A stretch of DNA of 64,000 nt from Saccharomonospora amisosensis (GTDB taxonomy: Bacteria > Actinomycetota > Actinomycetes > Mycobacteriales > Pseudonocardiaceae), in NCBI RefSeq assembly GCF_011761185.1, contig NZ_JAAOYM010000001.1:1364001-1428000 (forward strand), given 5' to 3'. The notes beneath the pieces are model-generated. The model did no database searches, was not told the origin of the DNA, and saw only the letters and a program-made list of their open reading frames with translations. Below, one piece after another: positions 25,949 to 32,573 of the stretch. How positions within the stretch are numbered: the first letter of the stretch is position 1; every line of letters begins with the position of its first letter. The position numbers were made by a program, and so were the translations under genes.

Positions 25949-26152
25949 TCAGCGCTGCGCGTCCGGAGGGTCCTCCTCGTCGGAGCTGACGGGCCTGGTA
26001 CGTGACGTTCCGCCGAAGCCTGGCGCAAGGTCGGCGGGACTGGGGCTTTCCTTGTCCACGTGCGGGCCGCCCTTCGGCGGGTCGTACTCCGGCGCGGGCA
26101 CACCAGCCTCCGTGTCGGGGGTTTCCGGCTTGCCGCGTGAGTTGTCTGGCAT
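25949..26152 (-). CDS. Small disordered hypothetical protein
   Basis: The 67-residue protein is Pro/Asp/Gly-rich and probably disordered (MPDNSRGKPETPDTEAGV, PEYDPPKGGPHVDKESPSPA). No domain is recognised. The ATG at 26152 has a good ribosome site, aaggagcg, eight bases upstream, the main reason to call it. It lies inside the scarred region left of the integrated element. Confidence 0.5.
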   Translation of the reverse strand: MPDNSRGKPETPDTEAGVPAPEYDPPKGGPHVDKESPSPADLAPGFGGTSRTRPVSSDEEDPPDAQR

Positions 26153-26234
26153 CGGATCGCTCCTTCCGGCACGCACTCGGGTTCCCCCGCTGGGAATGCC
26201 CAAACTGAGCCTGAACGCGGGCGCAAGTGCGTCG

Positions 26235-26260
26235 GCAGGGACTCGGACCCCGAACCCGCC
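26235..26260. repeat. Degenerate extra copy of the tRNA T-arm/att sequence
   Basis: The segment cagggactcggaccccgaac with its flank closely matches the T-arm part of the 45-bp att repeat (which has gggactcgaaccccgaaccc). The rest of the tRNA is absent. It lies 544 bases outside attL, as would a scar of an older integration at the same tRNA or a tRNA fragment carried by an earlier element. Confidence 0.5.
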
Positions 26261-26290
26261 ATCGGCTTCCGGTGGGCCGGCACGGGCCGG

Positions 26291-26788
26291 TCACTCGTAG
26301 ACGGTCGCCGCCCGCAGGGCAGTGCCGACCACGGTCCTGCTGTCCCAAGGTATCGCCAGCTTGCGCGCTGCGTAGTAGCCGTCCGCGTCTTCCAGCCACC
26401 TGGTCAACGCTTCCAGATAGCCCGGCAACGAATGAACATCCCAGTTCGCCGGTGGCCCGTCACTCCACTCGGCCACCAGCGTGCGCGGGGTGTCGAGCAG
26501 CTTTTCCTTTCCCCGTTCAGCGGGTGCGCAGGGGCATCCGGCAACCCCGCAGCTGTCGTCCGGGTCCGTGTCGCGATGCTCGAATTCGTAATGGAAGCAC
26601 ACGAAGTGCATGCCCTCGAACATCGCGTAGTTCGCGCGCCCACGCACCGCAGGGCGGCCACAGCGGCGGCAAACGGGTGCCAGCCCGGTGTGGTCCACCG
26701 GTGAATCATGCCATGGTGTGTTTGCCGCCAGCTCTCCACAAGTTCGGATACGGCGGGCTTTGTGATCTGATCCTACGAGGTGCGCCAT
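26291..26788 (-). CDS. DUF7660-like protein with cysteine motifs
   Basis: The frame codes for up to 165 residues. The N-terminal half has CRRCGRPAVRGRANY and CGVAGCPCAP, which look metal-binding. The C-terminal half WDVHSLPGYLEALTRWLEDA and TALRAATVYE matches small actinobacterial proteins (DUF7660-type, from memory). The ATG at 26788 lies inside the att core, so expression from there may be a by-product of integration. GTG 26698 is a more plausible start (135 residues). A related fragment lies 1000 bases away. Confidence 0.5.
   Translation of the reverse strand: MAHLVGSDHKARRIRTCGELAANTPWHDSPVDHTGLAPVCRRCGRPAVRGRANYAMFEGMHFVCFHYEFEHRDTDPDDSCGVAGCPCAPAERGKEKLLDTPRTLVAEWSDGPPANWDVHSLPGYLEALTRWLEDADGYYAARKLAIPWDSRTVVGTALRAATVYE
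26371..26464. repeat. 94-bp duplication, copy 2
   Basis: This is the second copy of the 25371-25464 segment and lies inside the larger DUF7660-like gene, which looks intact. It is therefore the likely parent of the truncated first copy. Confidence 0.8.
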
Positions 26789-26823
26789 CAGGGACTCGAA
26801 CCCCGAACCCGCTGATTAAGAGT
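26779..26823. repeat. attL, 45-bp direct repeat
   Basis: It is identical to 42093-42137 over 45 bases (from ggtgcgccatcaggg to gctgattaagagt). It corresponds to the discriminator, acceptor, T-arm and 3' anticodon-arm half of tRNA-Lys. The tRNA is incomplete here because the following bases diverge (gggtacc instead of cagctgc), so this is the displaced copy. Confidence 0.92.
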
Positions 26824-26924
26824 GGGTACCGTCGACGGCCGCCAGATAGCCCCTGAGCTGGGCAAATAACACTCAAGAGCTACCTGGGCGGCCAAACCAC
26901 CCACAGGTGGCCCACAGGACCTCG

Positions 26925-28301
26925 TCACAAGCCCTTAAGTCGTCGCTCCACCTGTTCGCGGGCTTGGAGGTCTCCTCCGTCGAGGCACTTGGCGTACACC
27001 TTCAGGAGCACATGCACGCTGTGTCCAGCCCACTCCGCTACGCGCACAGGATCACCGGTCGCGCTGAGCCACGTCGAGACGGCCGCGTGCCGAAGATCGT
27101 AGGGTCGTTGGGCGAGTGGGGATGCCGCGGCCTCCTGTGTAAAGGCGACCTGCCGGGCGCGCTTCCACGCACGGGCGTACACGGTGCCACCCAGGGTTCC
27201 ACCGCTGCGCTCGCCCCAGAACAAGCGTCCGTCAGACGCTGTACCGTGCGTCTCCAAGTGCCAATGAAGGATTGCGGTGAGTTCGTCCGAGCATGGCACG
27301 GTACGTCCCTGTCCGTCGTGTCGGTGCTTGAGACTCCGCTGTTCCCCTCGCTTGCCGCTGTCGGTCCATGCCTTTCCGATCTCGGGTGCAGCCTTGTCCA
27401 GGTGGATTTCTCCCCAGCCAGCTTCGGGCAAGGACAGGTTGTGCTTGCGGATGTTTGCCGCCTCCTCCGGCCGCAGCGCGGCGAAGTAGAGCAACGCAAA
27501 GAAGGCGTACAGGCGCGGTGCGACCTCCTCTTTGACTGCGAGCAGAAGTGTCCGAGCCTGGATCGGGTTCACGACACTGCGCCGGTCGACTTGCTTAAGC
27601 ACGGCGGTGTGCTTGCGTGTCTTCATTTCCCGCAAGGGATTCTTGTGAAGAAGTTCGCGTTCTACGGCGTAGTCCAGTGCGTTGCCGAGGGTGATCCTGC
27701 GCAGCCGAACTGTGTCGTGTGCGGCTCGTTCGCCGTTCCTCTTTCGGTCTAGTTCGGCGAGCACGGCACGAAGTACGTCGGTTTTCGCGAGATCGGTGAG
27801 CGGGCGTGTGTTCCGGGAGACCCAGCGCAGAGCGTGTGCCTGCTCACTTGGTAAATCAGATTCACGCAAGTTCTTGTTGAACGCGCGACGTAGAGCAGGT
27901 GAGAGAGTTCCTGTTGGTGGCTGCTGCTTGTTGTTCTGCAGCATGGCGAGCGTAATCGTGGTAAGCGAGTCCGCAATGCTGGATCGGTATTTTGGCGAGC
28001 TGTCCTCCCATTTCATGTCAGCGTAGGTGCACGCGAATTCGTACCATGTCGCTTTGGAGATCTTCTGCGCATGCGAGATAGGGCGTCCGGTGTCGGTATC
28101 GAACGGCTCGCCCTTACGGGCAGCGGCAAGCAGTTCCGAACGGAAGCTGTCCGCCTGGGCGCGGCTACGGAAGCTGGGCTCGAACCTCTCCCCATCAACG
28201 GTCCAGCGAACGACGTAGCGCGCGGGCACGCGTTTGCCTTTGTCATCTGTCTTGTATCGGGTCTGGAGCGCCCAGATCTTCACGTTGTAGCTGGTTGCCA
28301 C
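26925..28301 (-). CDS. int: Tyrosine recombinase integrase of the AICE
   Basis: The 458-residue site-specific recombinase catalyses integration into tRNA-Lys. An N-terminal arm-binding region, a SAM-like core-binding domain (about 80-220) and the catalytic domain follow in order. Catalytic residues are Arg277 (AALRPEEA), Arg404 in PYDLRHAAVS, His427 in WAGHS and Tyr436 in LLKVYAK; the usual first His of the HxxR box is Tyr401. GTG 28301 follows aggaggcc and touches the xis stop (TAGTG), so the pair is coupled. The stop lies about 100 bases from attL. Confidence 0.93.
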   Translation of the reverse strand: MATSYNVKIWALQTRYKTDDKGKRVPARYVVRWTVDGERFEPSFRSRAQADSFRSELLAAARKGEPFDTDTGRPISHAQKISKATWYEFACTYADMKWEDSSPKYRSSIADSLTTITLAMLQNNKQQPPTGTLSPALRRAFNKNLRESDLPSEQAHALRWVSRNTRPLTDLAKTDVLRAVLAELDRKRNGERAAHDTVRLRRITLGNALDYAVERELLHKNPLREMKTRKHTAVLKQVDRRSVVNPIQARTLLLAVKEEVAPRLYAFFALLYFAALRPEEAANIRKHNLSLPEAGWGEIHLDKAAPEIGKAWTDSGKRGEQRSLKHRHDGQGRTVPCSDELTAILHWHLETHGTASDGRLFWGERSGGTLGGTVYARAWKRARQVAFTQEAAASPLAQRPYDLRHAAVSTWLSATGDPVRVAEWAGHSVHVLLKVYAKCLDGGDLQAREQVERRLKGL

Positions 28302-28540
28302 TAGGCGGCCTCCTCGCGGGATTCGAGCCAGGCTTCGAGGTCGGTGCGTCGGATGCGGAGGTCTCCGTTGGGGAGTTTGATGCAGCGGGGTGCGCGTTTC
28401 TTGGCGCGCCATTCGTAGAAGGTGCGGCGGGAGATTCCTAGTTCTTGACAGATGTCGGCGATGGTGAGGTGCTGGCGCTGGGTGCCCATGCTGGCGAGTT
28501 CTCCCCGTGGTTGTGCTTGCGGTGGTGGGTGACCGGGCAT
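28301..28540 (-). CDS. xis: Excisionase-type helix-turn-helix protein
   Basis: The 79-residue protein has a MerR/excisionase winged-helix (LTIADICQELGISRRTFYEW and LRIRRTDLEAWL). ATG 28540 has aaggag seven bases upstream, better than the internal ATG 28489. Together with the integrase it would drive excision; the stop codon overlaps the int start by one base. Confidence 0.85.
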   Translation of the reverse strand: MPGHPPPQAQPRGELASMGTQRQHLTIADICQELGISRRTFYEWRAKKRAPRCIKLPNGDLRIRRTDLEAWLESREEAA

Positions 28541-28592
28541 GGGTGGCTCCTTGGGCCGCGGTTGGTGGCCGGGTGGGTGGCTGGTGTTGTCC

Positions 28593-28619
28593 GCGACTTG
28601 CGCGACTAGCGCGACTTGC
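28593..28619. repeat. Three tandem 9-bp repeats, iteron-like
   Basis: GCGACTTGC, GCGACTAGC and GCGACTTGC lie head to tail between xis and the rep gene. Short tandem repeats beside a replication gene are typical binding sites for an initiator; origin function here is inferred. Confidence 0.55.
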
Positions 28620-28648
28620 CTGGTCAGAGTGGTCGCGGTTGGGGTCGC

Positions 28649-28742
28649 GGTCGCGCTTGTATCCGCGACCTAGGTCTGGTTGTTGGGTGGTGGGGTTGGG
28701 CCGGTCGCGCTTGTATCCGCGACCGGTTCGCTATCCGCGACC
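28649..28742. repeat. Palindromic repeat cluster at the 3' end of rep
   Basis: GGTCGCG-cttgtatc-CGCGACC occurs twice (28649-28670 and 28703-28724, the second extended to 9-bp arms at 28701-28726). A third half copy, tatccgcgacc, lies at 28732-28742. The left copy abuts the rep stop codon and the others lie inside its C-terminal codons. With the tandem 9-mers they form a dense GCGAC-rich cluster that could be the replication origin, or a terminator for the rep operon. Confidence 0.5.
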
Positions 28743-30133
28743 GTGCTGACCTGCGTGGTCGCGGAAGTCGCGGAGGTCGCGGCTGTGGGCAGGTAGCGGC
28801 TCCAGGCGTCGGCGAGCCCGCCGTCACCGTCGAGGCGGTAGCCCTTCACCGCGGTGCCGCCAGTGGGTTTGATGTCGCGGGACTTCACGCCGTACTTGCC
28901 CAGCAGCCTGCCCAACCGACGGGCGTCCAGGGGCCGGCCCTGCAGTTCGCTCCACGGGGCTTCGTCTTGTTCGAGTAGGGCGGCGAGGATCTCGGCGGTG
29001 GCCATCCGGTCGGTGTCGCGGGCAGCGAACAGGGTTTGGAGGTCGGCGAGCAGGCGGATGCCGATGCTGTCGGGTTGGGTGGCGGCATGGGCGACGAAGT
29101 GGTTGCAGGCAGCGCGGGCGGTGTCGGGCCAGTGATCTCCGGCGGCATCGGCGATGGCGATCAGGGGCCGCCAGATTTCGGCGGGCCGGTCCCGCACCCC
29201 GTCGGGCATGGCGGGTCGTGCTCGGCCTACCTGTTCTGCCACGGATTCCATCCAGGCGGCGAGTGTCTCTCGGAGGGGGCGGGCTTGGTGTTCGACGTCT
29301 TCTTCCCAGAACTCGGCGACGTGTTCGTCGGCGCGGCGGCGTTTCATGTGCACGGTGATGGCGCGGGTGGTGATGGTGGCGGGCATGTGCCCGGCGATCC
29401 CGGCCAGGGCGGCGGGGGCGTAGACGGGGAACTTCTCGACTTTCATGGCGCGGGCGTCGCCCACACAGCGGGCGATGGTGGCCGAGCGTTTATATCCGGC
29501 GTTGAGCATGGCGCGCAGGTCTTCGTTGTTGCCTCCGTTCTTGGGGTTGAAGATGGCGTCGACTTCGTCGAACAGGATCGTGATCGGCCCGTCGGCGACC
29601 ATGCGGAACAGGGCGGCGGTGGTGGCGGAGATGGTCATCTCCGGAGCGCGGACGAGGTACTGGGCGACTTCGAGCACGCGGGTTTTGCCGCTGCCAGGTT
29701 CGGCCGAGTCCAGGATCAACCTGGGGGTGACGTAGAAGTGGTCGGCGGCGTGGGTGTGGGCGTACCACAGCGCCAGCATCGGGGCGCAATGCTCGCTCGG
29801 GAACGCCGAGTAGCGGGCGACGAAGTCCCGCACCGCGTCCAGCACTTCGTGCCCGGCCTGGCGGTAGGCATCCGCAGGCGGTGGACCCAGCCACGTCAAC
29901 GGCCGCTGCGGGGCCGCCTCGGGCAGTTCGGTGTCTGGGGCTGCGCCCCCATCAACCGCACCCCCGCCGGCGGTGGCGAGGTGCCACCGCGACTGGCAAT
30001 CCTCCGAGCAGAAATCCGGCGAGGGCGAATCCCCGCGCGGGTGACCGCAGGCCCCACACGCCGCGGACTCTTCCGGCCGGGTCACCTCCGCCAGGGTCGT
30101 GTCGATAGCGGCCACGGCATCCGGTGGTGTCAT
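28670..30133 (-). CDS. DUF3631-type replication primase/helicase-like protein
   Basis: The 487-residue protein has an N-terminal zinc-type cluster (CGACGHPRGD at 26-35, FCSEDC at 41-46). A P-loop ATPase follows, with Walker A DSAEPGSGKTR (142-152) and Walker B ITILFDEVDAIF (184-195), then the DUF3631 region. The C-terminus is Thr/Ser-rich and encoded over the palindromic repeats. It probably initiates AICE replication after excision. ATG 30133 overlaps the WhiB stop (TGATG). Confidence 0.8.
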   Translation of the reverse strand: MTPPDAVAAIDTTLAEVTRPEESAACGACGHPRGDSPSPDFCSEDCQSRWHLATAGGGAVDGGAAPDTELPEAAPQRPLTWLGPPPADAYRQAGHEVLDAVRDFVARYSAFPSEHCAPMLALWYAHTHAADHFYVTPRLILDSAEPGSGKTRVLEVAQYLVRAPEMTISATTAALFRMVADGPITILFDEVDAIFNPKNGGNNEDLRAMLNAGYKRSATIARCVGDARAMKVEKFPVYAPAALAGIAGHMPATITTRAITVHMKRRRADEHVAEFWEEDVEHQARPLRETLAAWMESVAEQVGRARPAMPDGVRDRPAEIWRPLIAIADAAGDHWPDTARAACNHFVAHAATQPDSIGIRLLADLQTLFAARDTDRMATAEILAALLEQDEAPWSELQGRPLDARRLGRLLGKYGVKSRDIKPTGGTAVKGYRLDGDGGLADAWSRYLPTAATSATSATTQVSTVADSEPVADTSATGPTPPPNNQT

Positions 30134-30618
30134 CAAGCGGCCTCCGTCGCATCGTGGGGGTTGGAACGGGCGCGGTAGCGACCCACCGTGCGGGCGGTCA
30201 CCTGCAGTCGGTCGGCGATCTCGTCGACGGTGAGCCCCGCGCGGCTCAACCGGGCCACCGCGGCCGCCCGGTGGCGGGTGGCCGCGTGCACCCCATGGGA
30301 ACGGGGTAGGTGTCGGGTGCTGTGTCCGCCCCAGATGCCGTGCCGCTCCCCGTGGTGTTGGGCGTAGTCGCGGCATGCGGCCTGCACGGGGCATCCGGCG
30401 CACACCCGCTGGGCCTGGGCGATCCGGTCGGCCATGTCGGGGCCGGGTTCGGGGAAGAACACCTCCGGATCGATGTCGGGTGTCGCGCAGGCGGCGCGGG
30501 CCCGCCACCCCTCCTCCTGCGTTGCAGGGTTGTAGGTGGACCACGCCACCGGCACACGCCCTCCGGGAGTGGCACCCCGCAGGGTGCGTGGCTGGCTCCA
30601 CCGGCGCGGCACGGCCAT
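30133..30618 (-). CDS. WhiB-type Fe-S protein with C-terminal helix-turn-helix
   Basis: The 161-residue protein has the four WhiB cysteines (Cys44, Cys73, Cys76, Cys82 in RAACATPD, RVCAGCPVQAACRDYA) and the GIWGG turn (94-98). A second DNA-binding segment follows (LTVDEIADRLQVTARTVGRY, about 127-146), so it is longer than a standard Wbl. Such proteins sense redox or NO and regulate transcription. ATG 30618 overlaps the upstream stop (TGATG). It may tie element replication to redox state. Confidence 0.85.
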   Translation of the reverse strand: MAVPRRWSQPRTLRGATPGGRVPVAWSTYNPATQEEGWRARAACATPDIDPEVFFPEPGPDMADRIAQAQRVCAGCPVQAACRDYAQHHGERHGIWGGHSTRHLPRSHGVHAATRHRAAAVARLSRAGLTVDEIADRLQVTARTVGRYRARSNPHDATEAA

Positions 30619-31547
30619 CACGCCACCCCCCGCCGCGGGAACTCATCCCACGTGCGGCCGTCCAGCACCCGTCCGGCGCGGTGCTTGCCGACACGGCGCA
30701 TGACTGTCCCGTCGGGGAAGCAGTGCCGCCGCGGCCCGGAACCACCGCCCGCGGCGGGGTGGGTCTCGTCGGGGGCCCATTCGCCCCACTGTTTGAACAG
30801 GAACGGCACCCCGGCGGCGTGGCATTGGTCGCGCAGCGACCGTGCCCAATCGGGGTGCATGGGGCGGGCGCCGTGCCCGGACTCGCCTCCGGCGATCACC
30901 CAATGCACCATCGGCTCGCGCGTGTCCTGTGGTCCGATCGGGATGGATACCCCGAGGTCGACGGGCCCGAGCAGTGGTTCGCAGGACAGGAACCGCACGG
31001 CGGCGGGGGTGTCGAGCAGGGCGGGGATGCGGATGTCGGCCCACCGCTGGTTCTCGACGGACACGCCCAGCCAGACGTTGGGCAGTGGTTCGCGGCCTAG
31101 CATTGCGCCCACGGCGAGCCAGTCCTGTTGGCAGCCGATGTGGTGGGCGCGGCCCTGCTCCGCAACCAGATGCGCGAAGTTCACGTTGGACAGCAGCGAC
31201 CGCATGCGGGCGTGCCGCTTGGTCAGGATTTGGTAGGTGTGCTGGGGTGTCAGGGCCATGACCGCGAACACCCGCGCGATGAACTCGTCCGGCACGTCGG
31301 CGTGGAACAGGTCGGACATGGAGTTGACGAACACCCTGCGCGGCTTGCGCCACCGCAACGGAAGCTCCAGCTTGTCCGGGCGCAGTTGAACGTCGAATCC
31401 GCGCTCGAAGTGATGTCCCTTGGTGCCGCGCCAGCGTTCGGCGAACGTCTTGGCGTAGCAGTGGTCGCACCCGGCGCTGACTGTGGTGCAGCCGGTGACG
31501 GGGTTCCAGGTGGCGTCGGTCCATTCGATCCCGGTTGTGGCGCTCAT
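30618..31547 (-). CDS. Phage gp37/gp68 (DUF5131) family protein, radical-SAM-like
   Basis: The 309-residue protein opens with TGIEWTDATWNPVTGCTTVS, followed by AGCDHCYAKTFAERW. This is the DUF5131 signature, with a three-cysteine cluster resembling radical SAM enzymes. Other family blocks are VFVNSMSDLFHADVP, WLGVSVENQRWADIRIP, LSCEPLLGPVDLG and IAGGESGHGARPM. It occurs in phages and mobile elements; its reaction is not known. It is coupled on both sides by TGATG overlaps. Confidence 0.88.
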   Translation of the reverse strand: MSATTGIEWTDATWNPVTGCTTVSAGCDHCYAKTFAERWRGTKGHHFERGFDVQLRPDKLELPLRWRKPRRVFVNSMSDLFHADVPDEFIARVFAVMALTPQHTYQILTKRHARMRSLLSNVNFAHLVAEQGRAHHIGCQQDWLAVGAMLGREPLPNVWLGVSVENQRWADIRIPALLDTPAAVRFLSCEPLLGPVDLGVSIPIGPQDTREPMVHWVIAGGESGHGARPMHPDWARSLRDQCHAAGVPFLFKQWGEWAPDETHPAAGGGSGPRRHCFPDGTVMRRVGKHRAGRVLDGRTWDEFPRRGVA

Positions 31548-32053
31548 CAGGCGGCCACCTCCTTGGGTGTGGTGGGGGCGAGGGCCGCGCGGTAGCGGGC
31601 CCAGAGGTCGTCGGCGGGGCCGGTGGTGTCGGCGAGGGTGGCGAGGATGTCGGTGGGGCTGTGGTCGATGGCGTGCAGTAGCCGCTGTGCGTGTTCGGTG
31701 AGGGCGCGGCGCCATGCGGCTTCCAACACCACGGTTTTCAGGTGCCAGGCGGTGTCGGGTAGTTGCACGGTGTGGCCGTAGGTGTCGGCCAGCCACCGCG
31801 AGAGCCGGTGTCGGCCCTCTTCGCCGGGGGCGTGGCCGGTGGTGGTGGCGTGGGCGTAGATGGTGACCGGTTCGGGGGCGTGCCCAGCGGCGACCACTTC
31901 GATGACGAGTTGCAGGACGTGGCTGCACATGGGGTCGGCCATATCGGTGGCGCGCATCCCGGACAGCACGGCGCGGGCGGTGGTGTGCGGCATCCACAAC
32001 ACACACCCCACGAACTGCCGTTCCGGGTCGGTCACAACGGTTGCGGTGTTCAA
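31547..32053 (-). CDS. DnaB N-terminal-domain-like protein
   Basis: The 168-residue protein has the helical hairpin fold of the DnaB helicase N-terminal domain (DPERQFVGCVLWMPHTTA, SHVLQLVIEVVAAGHAPEPV, then SRWLADTY). No helicase motor follows. It may dock a host helicase or primase to the element's Rep. TTG 32053 is chosen because gggag precedes it; upstream codons are Pro/Ser-rich shadow sequence. Confidence 0.65.
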   Translation of the reverse strand: MNTATVVTDPERQFVGCVLWMPHTTARAVLSGMRATDMADPMCSHVLQLVIEVVAAGHAPEPVTIYAHATTTGHAPGEEGRHRLSRWLADTYGHTVQLPDTAWHLKTVVLEAAWRRALTEHAQRLLHAIDHSPTDILATLADTTGPADDLWARYRAALAPTTPKEVAA

Positions 32054-32141
32054 GGGGACTCCCAACAGGTATCGGCGGGGTTGGTGGCTGCCGGGCCGGT
32101 GAGGCACGTGGGGTCCGGTCACCGGCCCGGCAGCAGCTCGG

Positions 32142-32273
32142 TTACTTGGCGGCGCAGACGGTGCACATGACCTGGTCGTCGGGGATGGGTGCGCCGCAGG
32201 TGGCGCAGGTGGCGATGAACCGGGCGAGGAGGCGGCGCGGGGTGTGGCGCCTGCGGGTGGTGGGGGTGTGCAT
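32142..32273 (-). CDS. Tiny zinc-ribbon protein
   Basis: The 43-residue basic peptide has a CATCGAPIPDDQVMCTVC ribbon (two CxxC pairs). ATG 32273 follows aaaggaacc. It is the first gene of the minus-strand replication operon. Function unknown; small zinc ribbons are common in AICEs. Confidence 0.6.
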   Translation of the reverse strand: MHTPTTRRRHTPRRLLARFIATCATCGAPIPDDQVMCTVCAAK

Positions 32274-32568
32274 GGGGTTCCTTTCACGTCCAGCGGGGGG
32301 TGTGGTGTGGGCGTGAGTGGTCATGGCGATCACCTCTACTCGACTCGCGTTGGTTACGGTGTGTAGTGGCTTGTGGGTAGGGGGTGCCGGGGCGGTGTCC
32401 CGGGGAGGGAGCCGCCTGCCGGTGGTGTGGGTGTGGCTTGTGGGGGTTTTGGTGGGGGTGGCCGGGTGGGTCCCTGGCCTCCCTCGGTGGTTGTTGTGGC
32501 TGGTCAGGGTGAGGGAGGCGGGTGAGGGAGGCGGTGAGGGAAAACTCCCTCGGATTCGGGTGCCTCCC
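32274..32568. other. Intergenic region between tra and rep modules
   Basis: This 295-bp stretch holds the promoter region of the replication operon and, next to the tra stop, the repeat cluster described at 32508-32573. No gene was found; plus-strand open frames here are shadows. Confidence 0.6.
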
Positions 32569-32573
32569 TCACC
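32508..32573. repeat. clt-like repeat cluster at the 3' end of the translocase gene
   Basis: GGTGAGGGAGGCG is repeated head to tail (32508-32520 and 32521-32533), followed by a partial third copy GGTGAGGGA (32533-32541). An inverted copy GCCTCCCTCACC at 32562-32573 overlaps the tra stop. The 8-mer GTGAGGGA therefore occurs three times directly and once inverted. In Streptomyces plasmids, 8-bp repeats near the 3' end of traB are the sites (clt/TRS) bound by the pump protein. The outer 12-bp arms could alternatively form a terminator hairpin. Confidence 0.6.
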
